Source of the DNA: Candidatus Woesearchaeota archaeon CG10_big_fil_rev_8_21_14_0_10_36_11 | Lineage (GTDB): Archaea; Nanobdellota; Nanobdellia; Woesearchaeales; GW2011-AR9 | Assembly: GCA_002762845.1 (NCBI GenBank) | Contig: PCYB01000016.1 | Location: 1-12,664, forward strand | Reading direction: 5' to 3' | Length of the DNA stretch: 12,664 nucleotides | Part shown: positions 6,639 to 12,664 of the stretch, piece by piece | Layout of the letters: each line of letters begins with the position of its first letter | Numbering within the stretch: the stretch's first letter is position 1 | Made by a program: the position numbers and the translations under genes | Notes under the pieces: model-generated | What the model was told of the DNA's origin: nothing | What the model saw: the letters and a program-made list of their open reading frames with translations, nothing else | Databases searched by the model: none

Positions 6639-7783
6639 AATCTGACGAAATACAAAAAGTAATTTCTGGATACAAAGATGTCCTTCCAATGTCAGTGTTA
6701 GAAGAGGTAGAGAATTCTCTCCCAAGTACAATATCAAAATCTAATGCAACACAAATCATGGACGAAACTGTTGCCGCGTATAATGCCGCACGGGTAAATC
6801 CTGGAGAAAGTGTTGGCATTGTAAGTGCTGAAAGTATTGGTGAACCTGGTACACAGATGACACTAAACACATTTCATTTTGCCGGGGTCGCTGAGATGAA
6901 CGTTACGACGGGCCTTCCGCGAATCATCGAGATATTTGATGCACAAAAAACTCTTAAGACGCCTATGATGGAAGTTTTCCTGAATAAACCGCATAATACA
7001 AACATGGACACTATTCGAAAATTTGCAACAAGCATTAAAGAGACATTGTTTGATGAGTTCGTTGTTGAGTTCGCTTTGAACATATTTGACCAAACATTAC
7101 GTATTACATTAGATAAAGATATTCTTGCTGATCATGATTTGTCTGAAAAAGATCTTATCAAATGTGTGAAACTAAAAGCAAAAGGATTTTCGATTGAAAG
7201 TACTGAGGGAAGTATTTTGTTCACGCAGAAAGGTAAAGCAGGTGAAATTAAAGAGTTATACAATCTTAAAGAAAAGATTCGTGTTGTAAAAGTAAAAGGA
7301 ATAAAAGGAATACTACAAGTTCTTCCTGTAAAACGTGGTGAAGAATATATTGTGTTAACGTCTGGAAACAATTTAAAAGATATTTTAGACTTACCAGAGG
7401 TTGACGCAACAAGGACGTTAAGTAACGACGTCCACGAAGTATATAAAGTTCTGGGCGTTGAAGCTGCACGACACGCAATAATCAATGAAGTATACAAAGT
7501 TATTGAAGCACAGGGTTTAAATATTGACGTTCGGCACATTATGTTAGTAGCAGATTTAATGACAACAAATGGAAATGTTAAAGGAATCACGCGGTATGGC
7601 GTTGTAAGTGAAAAAGCGAGTGTTTTAGCAAGAGCATCATTCGAAACTCCAATTAAACATCTGATTAATGCTGCATTAGAAGGTGAAATTGACAATCTAA
7701 CCTCGGTTGTCGAGAACGTAATGATCAATCAGCCGGTTCCACTGGGAACGGGACTACCTGGTTTAGTAACAAAGATGAAATAA
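6635..7783 (+). CDS. rpoA2: RNA polymerase subunit A'' (C-terminal part of the beta'-like subunit)
   Basis: This is the C-terminal part of the catalytic subunit, with trigger loop, jaw and clamp closure. It is 382 residues long, usual for A''. PGESVGIV starts at residue 56. The trigger-loop block SIGEPGTQMTLNTFHFAG spans 67-84 with the substrate-contacting His81. GLPRIIEIFDA follows at 93-103, and VARHIMLVADLMT-like and FETPIKHL segments lie near the C-terminus (DVRHIMLVADLMT, FETPIKHLINAA). The usual AAQ before SIGEP reads SAE here (S64, E66). The ATG lies inside the rpoA' stop (ATGA) with GGTGA at 6626-6630 upstream, pointing to translational coupling. Confidence 0.97.
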   Translation: MKSDEIQKVISGYKDVLPMSVLEEVENSLPSTISKSNATQIMDETVAAYNAARVNPGESVGIVSAESIGEPGTQMTLNTFHFAGVAEMNVTTGLPRIIEIFDAQKTLKTPMMEVFLNKPHNTNMDTIRKFATSIKETLFDEFVVEFALNIFDQTLRITLDKDILADHDLSEKDLIKCVKLKAKGFSIESTEGSILFTQKGKAGEIKELYNLKEKIRVVKVKGIKGILQVLPVKRGEEYIVLTSGNNLKDILDLPEVDATRTLSNDVHEVYKVLGVEAARHAIINEVYKVIEAQGLNIDVRHIMLVADLMTTNGNVKGITRYGVVSEKASVLARASFETPIKHLINAALEGEIDNLTSVVENVMINQPVPLGTGLPGLVTKMK

Positions 7784-7796
7784 TGGTGAAAATTGT

Positions 7797-8081
7797 ATGG
7801 CAAAGAAAGACGTTGATGAACAAACAAAAGAAATAAAAAAGTACTTACAGGACGCAAAAGTACATTTTGGAGCTGAAAGTGTTATCAAAGGATTGAAGAA
7901 AGGAACAATACGTAAAGTATTTGTTGCGAAGAATTGTCCTGAAAATGTAAAGAACGATATTCAACACTATGCTTGGTTGGGAAATGTTGAACTTGTTGAA
8001 CTTACTATGACAAATGAAGAACTTGGTGTTCTTTGTAAGAAAAACTTCTTTGTTTCTGTGTTAGGAATCTTTGGAGAGTAA
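7797..8081 (+). CDS. rpl30e: large ribosomal subunit protein L30e (eL30)
   Basis: This is an L7Ae/L30e-family RNA-binding protein of the large ribosomal subunit. The 94-residue product shows the family layout: an N-terminal helix, the block VIKGLKKGTIRKVFVAKNCP (about 29-48), where small amino acids and KN make the kink-turn-binding loop, a helix ending NDIQHYAWL, then ELGVLCKKNFFVSVLGI. The gene sits between rpoA'' and nusA, the standard archaeal place. A GGTGA at 7785-7789 lies 7 nt before the ATG. The end overlaps the probable TTG start region of nusA only marginally. Confidence 0.94.
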   Translation: MAKKDVDEQTKEIKKYLQDAKVHFGAESVIKGLKKGTIRKVFVAKNCPENVKNDIQHYAWLGNVELVELTMTNEELGVLCKKNFFVSVLGIFGE

Positions 8082-8082
8082 A

Positions 8083-8496
8083 TTGGGACGGCTTAAACTT
8101 GATCCAGATGCAGTGGGAATATCTTCTTTATTTGAGCGGATAACCGGAGTTAAAGTTAAAGATTGTTTTCAAGATTCTGACATGCTTTATTTTATCGTTG
8201 CTCCTGGTACTATAGGAAAAGCGGTAGGTAAAGGCGGCGAGAATATTAAAAAGATCCAACTGAAAATGGATAAAAGGGTGAAAGTTATTGAGTATAGAGA
8301 TGACATTATTCATTTTGTGAGAAGTGTTATTTATCCAATTACCGCAGAAGAAATTGTTCAGGAAGACAACACCGTATTTATTCGAGATTCACATAAAAAA
8401 ACAAAAAGTTTATTAATAGGTCGCGACGGAAAGAATTTACAAATCATAAATAGGGCGGTAAAACGCTTTTTTAACGTTGATGTTAAGGTTATGTAA
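8083..8496 (+). CDS. nusA: archaeal NusA-like transcription factor, two KH domains
   Basis: This is the short archaeal form of NusA, an RNA-binding factor thought to act in transcription elongation or termination. It has KH domains but lacks the bacterial N-terminal and S1 domains. From the preferred start it has 137 residues. KH1 holds the GxxG loop GKGG at 49-52 within PGTIGKAVGKGGENIKKI, and KH2 holds GRDG at 113-116. The start is a TTG at 8083, one base after the rpl30e stop, preceded by GGAGAG at 8073-8078. The product MGRLKLDPDAV then aligns with the usual archaeal N-terminus. An upstream TTG at 8071 would add four residues and is less likely. rps12 begins 2 nt after the stop. Confidence 0.92.
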   Translation: MGRLKLDPDAVGISSLFERITGVKVKDCFQDSDMLYFIVAPGTIGKAVGKGGENIKKIQLKMDKRVKVIEYRDDIIHFVRSVIYPITAEEIVQEDNTVFIRDSHKKTKSLLIGRDGKNLQIINRAVKRFFNVDVKVM

Positions 8497-8498
8497 CT

Positions 8499-8918
8499 AT
8501 GGGAAACAAATCACGCGGATTGGGTGCAGCAAAAAAGTTGCAAGCACGAAGAAAACAGTTTAAGCTAGAAAATAAAACTAAACTTAAGAAGAAATTCGAC
8601 CCTCTTGCCGGTTCATCCCAATCAAAAGCAATTGTTCTTGAAAAGATTCAAATTGAAGCAAAGCAACCAAACTCTGCAATGAGGAAATGTGCACGTGTCC
8701 AGCTTGTAAAGAATGGAAAACAAATTACTGCATTTATGCCTGGTGACGGTGCCCAGAAATTAATTAATGAACACGATGAAGTTATTGTTGAATGTATCGG
8801 TGGAAAAATGGGTCGTGCAAAAGGCGACATTCCTGGAGTTCGGTGGCAAGTTATTAAAGTAAATGATCAAAGCCTCGCAGCATTATTGGGCGGTAAACTG
8901 GAGAAAGCAAGACGATGA
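8499..8918 (+). CDS. rps12: small ribosomal subunit protein S12 (uS12)
   Basis: This is the decoding-centre protein of the 30S subunit. The 139-residue product has the archaeal/eukaryotic S12/S23 form. It shows the N-terminal MGNKSRGLGAAKKLQARR, the highly conserved block KIQIEAKQPNSAMRKCARVQ (about 49-68) whose PNSA loop reaches the decoding site, FMPGDGAQKLINEHDEV, and GDIPGVRWQVIKVN near the C-terminus. All match the family without gaps. It starts 2 nt after nusA, with only a weak AAGGT at 8485-8489 upstream, and overlaps rps7 by ATGA, suggesting coupled translation. Confidence 0.96.
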   Translation: MGNKSRGLGAAKKLQARRKQFKLENKTKLKKKFDPLAGSSQSKAIVLEKIQIEAKQPNSAMRKCARVQLVKNGKQITAFMPGDGAQKLINEHDEVIVECIGGKMGRAKGDIPGVRWQVIKVNDQSLAALLGGKLEKARR

Positions 8919-9514
8919 GCGATATAAAGTTTTTCAATCGTTGGAGTTCTGAGGGAGTCAACGTAGAGGATGCAGGATTACAAAAGTATATGACACTGGC
9001 GCCAAAGATTGTTCCTAAAACTGGCGCCCGATATGCTGGTAATCGGTTTCATAAATCGTATACGTTTATTGTTGAACGGTTAGCATCAAAATTGATGAGT
9101 TCTGGTCATAAAAGAAAGAAGCATTTTATGAGTTCTGGCCATAATACGGGAAAGAAAAGTAAAGTGTTAAAAGTTGTTGAGAACGCACTTGCAAAAGCTG
9201 AAATTAAACTTAAACAAAATCCTCTTGCTATTCTTGTAAAAGCGGTTGAAAATGCTGCTCCGCGTGAAGAAGTTATTGCGATAGAATATGGTGGTGCACG
9301 ATATCCAAAAGCTGTTGATGTTGCTCCACAACGTCGTATTGATATTGCACTACGGTACATGGTCCAGGGCGCATATGTAAAATCGTTTAACAAGAAAACC
9401 AAGATTGAAAATGCACTTGCAGAAGAGATTATGAACGCGTACAGTTCAAGTGGAAAGAGTAATGCCGTTGCAAAGAAAAGAGATCTTGAAAGACAGGCAG
9501 CATCAAGTAAGTAG
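8915..9514 (+). CDS. rps7: small ribosomal subunit protein S7 (uS7)
   Basis: This is the primary 16S rRNA-binding protein that nucleates the 30S head. The 199-residue product matches archaeal S7. Seen are FNRWS, an IVERLASKLM helix (about 53-61), NPLAILVKAVENAAPREE, YGGARYPKAVDVAPQRRIDI, and a C-terminal KKRDLERQAASSK resembling the usual end. Residues 61-76 read MSSGH, then six residues, then MSSGH again, encoded by a 17-bp near-identical repeat (9095-9111 and 9128-9144). The usual family sequence has one such segment before NTGKK, so an 11-residue tandem duplication has been added. It is the last gene of the operon; a T-rich tract follows. Confidence 0.95.
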   Translation: MSDIKFFNRWSSEGVNVEDAGLQKYMTLAPKIVPKTGARYAGNRFHKSYTFIVERLASKLMSSGHKRKKHFMSSGHNTGKKSKVLKVVENALAKAEIKLKQNPLAILVKAVENAAPREEVIAIEYGGARYPKAVDVAPQRRIDIALRYMVQGAYVKSFNKKTKIENALAEEIMNAYSSSGKSNAVAKKRDLERQAASSK

Positions 9515-9515
9515 A

Positions 9516-9532
9516 ATTTTTCAAAAATTTTT
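9516..9532 (+). terminator. T-rich terminator after rps7
   Basis: Two T-runs (9517-9521 and 9528-9533) separated by CAAAAA follow the rps7 stop directly, fitting archaeal intrinsic termination at oligo-T. The tract runs into the TATA box of the next gene, so both signals share this 45-nt gap. Confidence 0.45.
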
Positions 9533-9539
9533 TAAATAA
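9529..9539 (+). promoter_or_regulatory. TATA box of kae1, leaderless
   Basis: TTTTTAAATAA lies with its centre about 26 nt before the kae1 ATG at 9560. In archaea that spacing places the transcription start on or next to the start codon. No ribosome binding site precedes the ATG, which fits a leaderless mRNA. Confidence 0.6.
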
Positions 9540-9559
9540 TCATTGAATATCGTTATTTT

Positions 9560-10510
9560 ATGAATATTCTCGGAATAGAATCAACTGCCCATACATTTGG
9601 TGTAGGTATCGTAACAGATACAGGAAAAATTCTTTCGAACGTGACAGATAGTTATACCTCTGATGCTGCAGGAATGATTCCAGACAAGGTTGTTGTCCAT
9701 CACAATACTGTTGCTGAAAAAGTGCTTCTGAACGCATTGGACAACGCAAAAGTTGATTGGAATGATGTTGATTTTATTGCGTATTCTGCTGGTCCCGGTT
9801 TAGATCCCTGTTTATGGGCAGGATATCATAAAGCAAAAGAATGGGCACAGAAATATCGTAAAACGTTGATTGGTGTGAACCATTGTGCTGCTCATCTTAG
9901 TATCGGAAAAGTCTATAATGCTCTTCAGAATCCTTGCTATCTTTACGTGTCTGGTGTCAATACACAAATTATTGTTTTTGAAGATGGCAAATATCGTGTT
10001 CTTGGTGAGACACTGGATATTGGATTAGGTAACATGCTTGACAAGTTTGGAAGAATTATTGGTCTTGGTTTTCCTGCAGGTCCGGAACTTGAAAAACTGG
10101 CAAAAAATGGTACTTATGTTGAGCTCCCGTACGTCGTGAAAGGGATGGACGTTTCATTTTCAGGAATTCTTACAAGAGCACAACAATTATTTGAACAGAA
10201 AAAAATGACAAAAGAAGACCTTTGTTTTTCTGTCCAGGAAACGTGTTTTGCGATGCTAACAGAAGTTGTTGAGCGCGCAATGGCACATACGGGGAAAAAA
10301 GAGTTATTGCTCGTTGGTGGTGTCGGTGCAAATAAACGGTTCTGTGAAATGTTAAATATTATGTGTAAAGAGAGGGGTGCAACGTTCTATAAAGTTCCTA
10401 TGGATTTAGCAGGAGATCAGGGTGCAATGATTGCATGGGAAGGTTTTCTACGAAAAGACGAATCTGGCGATATTGAAGTTAGGCCGCATTGGCGTGTTGA
10501 TGACATCTAA
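9560..10510 (+). CDS. kae1: Kae1/TsaD-family protein of the KEOPS complex (t6A tRNA modification)
   Basis: Kae1 is the catalytic ASKHA-fold subunit of KEOPS. It transfers threonylcarbamoyl to A37 of ANN-decoding tRNAs. The 316-residue product starts MNILGIESTAHTFGVGIV. It has HH at 47-48, the metal-binding HCAAH (H108, H112) and D286 in GDQGAMIAWEG, plus VSGVNTQIIVF, GETLDIGLGNMLDKFGR and LPYVVKGMDVSFSGIL. It lacks the Bud32 kinase domain fused to Kae1 in some methanogens. Several usually conserved positions differ: D82 and W86 in the GPGLGPCLRV-like loop, V133 for the second Gly of SGGNT, and A173 in HPGGPE (FPAGPE). Family membership is clear; full activity is less certain. It has its own promoter, and t6A targets include tRNA-Lys(TTT) of this window. 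Confidence 0.93.
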   Translation: MNILGIESTAHTFGVGIVTDTGKILSNVTDSYTSDAAGMIPDKVVVHHNTVAEKVLLNALDNAKVDWNDVDFIAYSAGPGLDPCLWAGYHKAKEWAQKYRKTLIGVNHCAAHLSIGKVYNALQNPCYLYVSGVNTQIIVFEDGKYRVLGETLDIGLGNMLDKFGRIIGLGFPAGPELEKLAKNGTYVELPYVVKGMDVSFSGILTRAQQLFEQKKMTKEDLCFSVQETCFAMLTEVVERAMAHTGKKELLLVGGVGANKRFCEMLNIMCKERGATFYKVPMDLAGDQGAMIAWEGFLRKDESGDIEVRPHWRVDDI

Positions 10511-10519
10511 TTTTTTTTA
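10510..10519 (+). terminator. oligo-T terminator after kae1
   Basis: Eight consecutive T (10512-10519 region) lie directly behind the kae1 TAA, the usual form of archaeal intrinsic terminators. No hairpin precedes them. Confidence 0.5.
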
Positions 10520-10532
10520 CTATTTTCGATAC

Positions 10533-10541
10533 ATTTATAAA
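10533..10541 (+). promoter_or_regulatory. TATA box of gyrB
   Basis: ATTTATAAA (with CGATAC before it) matches the archaeal TATA element. Expected initiation is near 10562-10566, giving a leader of about 25 nt to the ATG at 10588 or about 55 nt to the ATG at 10618. No strong ribosome binding site is seen before either. Confidence 0.6.
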
Positions 10542-10617
10542 CCATCAAAACCTCTTCTTAATATCGATTTATCGTCAATAAAAGAGTATGAACAAGAATT
10601 ATATTATATGTCTGAAA

Positions 10618-12534
10618 ATGGATACAAACCAAGAACAAAAACCGGTGCAAAAACCTACGTATGGAGCAGCTCAGATTACTGTACTTGAAGGTCTCGAAGC
10701 AGTACGAAAACGACCTGGAATGTACATCGGAGACACATCTATCCGTGGACTTCATCAGCTTGTGTATGAGGTTGTTGACAATTCTATTGACGAAGCCCTT
10801 GCAGGGTACTGTACAAAAATCACTGTTATTATTCATGAAAATAATTCGATTACGGTTATTGATAACGGTCGTGGAATCCCTGTCGAGATTCATCCAAAGT
10901 TTAACATGTCTGCGCTGCAGGTTGCACTGACAAAACTTCATGCAGGTGGAAAGTTTGATAAAGATTCATATAAAGTTTCTGGCGGTTTGCACGGTGTTGG
11001 TGTAAGCGTTGTGAATGCACTTTCTGTTATGTTAGAAGTTACAGTTAAAAGGGAGGGCAAGGTTCATCGTCAAAAATATTCCCGTGGTAAACCAGTAACA
11101 GAATTAGAAGTAGTGGGCGATACAGCTGAAACAGGAACAACAGTAACATTTCTACCTGACCAAGAGATTTTTCAATTGGTTGAATATCATTACGATGTCC
11201 TTGCGAAACGTCTTCGGGAATTGGCATTCCTCAATAAAAGTATTGAAATAAACCTTCTTGACGAACGTGAAGAAAACAAAAAAGACTTATTCAAGTACGA
11301 GGGTGGTATTAAAGAATTTGTTGAGTATGTAGACGAAAATAAACAACCACTTCACGAAACTATTTATTTTGAAAAGGATAAAAACGGAGTTATAGTTGAA
11401 GTATCTCTTAGGTACAATGCAAGTTATCGTGAGAATGTATTCTCTTTTGTAAATAATATCAATACTATCGAAGGTGGAACACATTTATCTGGTTTTAAGA
11501 CTGCACTTACACGGGTTCTTAACACTATTGTTAAACAGTTAAGCAATGGAAAAGAGATTAAGTTGAGCGGTGATGATGTAAAAGAAGGACTTACTGCCGT
11601 TATTTCTGTTAAAGTTCCCGAACCATTATTTGAAGGTCAAACAAAAACAAAGTTGGGCAATAGTGATGTTTTTGGTATTGTTAGTTCCCTGGTTCATGAC
11701 GAATTGACAACATATTTTGGTGAACATCCCTCTTCTGGGAAGGCAGTTGTTGGAAAATGTCTTGATGCTGCTAGAGCACGGGAAGCTGCACGGAAAGCGC
11801 GCGAGTTAACGCGACGAAAAAGTGCATTGGAAGGTTCTGGTTTACCAGGAAAGCTTGCAGATTGTTCTAACAGAGATCCTTCAAAGTGCGAGTTGTTTAT
11901 CGTTGAAGGGGATTCGGCTGGTGGAAGTGCAAAACAAGGACGAAATAGAGAGTTTCAAGCAATCTTACCATTACGAGGAAAGATTCTCAACGTAGAAAAA
12001 GCGCGACTTCACAAGATGATGGAAAATAAGGAAATTACTGCAATGATTACGGCGTTGGGAACACATATTGGTGAAGAGTTTAATGCTGAAAAGTTGCGTT
12101 ATCATAAAATTATTGTCATGACAGATGCAGATGTTGATGGTTCTCACATTATGACTTTATTGTTAACTTTCTTCTATCGATACATGAAACCACTTGTTGA
12201 AGCAGGATACATTTATGTTGCCATGCCGCCGCTGTATAGAATACAGAAAGGAAAACGTGCGCGGTACGTCTATAGTGATGCTGAGAAAGAAAAATGTGTC
12301 GCTGAAATGGGTGATCCGGTTATTATTCAACGATATAAAGGGTTAGGGGAAATGAATCCTACACAACTTTGGGGAACAACAATGGATCCCGAATCGCGTT
12401 CATTAAAACAAGTTACTGTTGAAGATGCTGTTGCCGCTGATAAAATGTTTACTGTTCTGATGGGAGACGAAGTAGAACCACGGCGAGAGTTCATTGAGAA
12501 GCATGCAAAAGAAGTTGTTAATCTGGACGTATGA
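10618..12534 (+). CDS. gyrB: DNA gyrase subunit B (type IIA topoisomerase ATPase/TOPRIM subunit)
   Basis: This is the ATPase subunit of gyrase, which with GyrA introduces negative supercoils. From ATG 10618 it is 638 residues, the short GyrB form without the extra insert of enterobacterial GyrB. The GHKL ATPase shows E51 and N55 (YEVVDNSIDEAL), D82 (IDNGRGIP) and GGLHGVG at 122-128. The transducer region contains QTKTKLGN. The TOPRIM domain has E430 in EGDSAGGSAKQGR and D503/D505/D507 in TDADVDGSH. QRYKGLGEMNP and the end typical of GyrB follow. An in-frame ATG at 10588 adds a hydrophobic-looking 10 residues (MNKNYIICLK) and cannot be excluded. gyrA is not in the window but may follow. Archaeal gyrases are considered acquired from bacteria. 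Confidence 0.96.
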   Translation: MDTNQEQKPVQKPTYGAAQITVLEGLEAVRKRPGMYIGDTSIRGLHQLVYEVVDNSIDEALAGYCTKITVIIHENNSITVIDNGRGIPVEIHPKFNMSALQVALTKLHAGGKFDKDSYKVSGGLHGVGVSVVNALSVMLEVTVKREGKVHRQKYSRGKPVTELEVVGDTAETGTTVTFLPDQEIFQLVEYHYDVLAKRLRELAFLNKSIEINLLDEREENKKDLFKYEGGIKEFVEYVDENKQPLHETIYFEKDKNGVIVEVSLRYNASYRENVFSFVNNINTIEGGTHLSGFKTALTRVLNTIVKQLSNGKEIKLSGDDVKEGLTAVISVKVPEPLFEGQTKTKLGNSDVFGIVSSLVHDELTTYFGEHPSSGKAVVGKCLDAARAREAARKARELTRRKSALEGSGLPGKLADCSNRDPSKCELFIVEGDSAGGSAKQGRNREFQAILPLRGKILNVEKARLHKMMENKEITAMITALGTHIGEEFNAEKLRYHKIIVMTDADVDGSHIMTLLLTFFYRYMKPLVEAGYIYVAMPPLYRIQKGKRARYVYSDAEKEKCVAEMGDPVIIQRYKGLGEMNPTQLWGTTMDPESRSLKQVTVEDAVAADKMFTVLMGDEVEPRREFIEKHAKEVVNLDV

Positions 12535-12664
12535 TTATTTTTCATTTGATCTATCCACTCAAACTTCATAATTAATACGGCAGTGTAAAGTTATGAGCAA
12601 TAGACATTTGGCATTAGCCAAAATCTCGCTTTGAGAAAAGCGTACAAAATTTCTATCATACTTC
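12535..12664 (+). other. non-coding tail with T-rich end and twin hairpins
   Basis: No credible gene lies in these 130 nt; the longest + reading frame from an ATG (12593) has 13 codons. A T-run (12538-12542) right after gyrB may terminate transcription. CATAATTAATA at 12567-12577 is a weak TATA-like element. Two perfect 6-bp hairpins follow: TTTGGC-ATTA-GCCAAA (12607-12622) and CGCTTT-GAGA-AAAGCG (12627-12642). They may belong to a downstream leader or a small RNA that continues past the window edge. Confidence 0.45.

Noticed and set aside
7132..7728. Long minus-strand open frame opposite rpoA''
   Set aside because: It is the complement of a clearly conserved coding region and resembles no protein family; the same holds for the other opposite-strand frames.
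9095..9144. Repeat as part of a CRISPR array or mobile element
   Set aside because: There are only two copies, in frame inside rps7, giving a sensible protein duplication.
10431..10688. Short + strand frame bridging the end of kae1 and the start of gyrB
   Set aside because: It overlaps two well-supported genes in another frame and crosses the T-run and TATA box.

Overview
The window is an AT-rich piece of an archaeal chromosome. It carries a two-gene tRNA cluster, the RNA polymerase/ribosomal-protein operon, and two separately promoted genes, all on the + strand. The core polymerase is archaeal throughout: rpoH, a large beta-like subunit split into B'' and B', and a beta'-like subunit split into A' and A''. 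It is followed by rpl30e, archaeal nusA, rps12 and rps7. Split rpoB is a euryarchaeal/DPANN trait. Together with a stand-alone Kae1, a bacterial-type GyrB and tRNAs full of introns, it suggests a DPANN archaeon (Woesearchaeota/Nanoarchaeota-like) or a related euryarchaeote. That placement is an inference and was not tested by phylogeny.

Layout. Positions 1-83 may hold the last codons of an unrecognised upstream gene. A TATA element (about 99-109) and a predicted leader hairpin (131-190) precede tRNA-Asp(GTC) at 200-329 and tRNA-Lys(TTT) at 342-475. Each tRNA is interrupted twice, at the usual 37/38 site and again in the T-loop at 59/60. The introns are 17 and 38 nt in Asp, and 14 and 46 nt in Lys. 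After removal both tRNAs fold as normal cloverleaves. rpoH starts only 18 nt after the CCA of tRNA-Lys, so tRNA processing may create the 5' end of the polymerase mRNA.

The polymerase operon (497-9514) is very compact, with overlapping or closely spaced genes and GGTGA/AGGA-type ribosome binding sites: rpoH-rpoB''-rpoB'-rpoA'-rpoA''-rpl30e-nusA-rps12-rps7. It links transcription (core subunits, NusA) with the ribosome (L30e, S12, S7). The elongation-factor genes that often follow rps7 in archaea are absent. Instead, a T-rich end leads into a TATA box placed for leaderless transcription of kae1 (t6A tRNA modification). A second T-run and TATA box precede gyrB (DNA gyrase subunit B). The last 130 nt hold no gene but contain two neat back-to-back hairpins.

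The most notable observations are the doubly interrupted tRNAs with T-loop introns. Next come unusual substitutions at normally conserved sites: loss of three of the four zinc ligands at the RpoB' C-terminus, changes near the bridge helix of RpoA' and in the trigger-loop region of RpoA'', and changes in the nucleotide-binding loops of Kae1. S7 also carries an 11-residue internal duplication.
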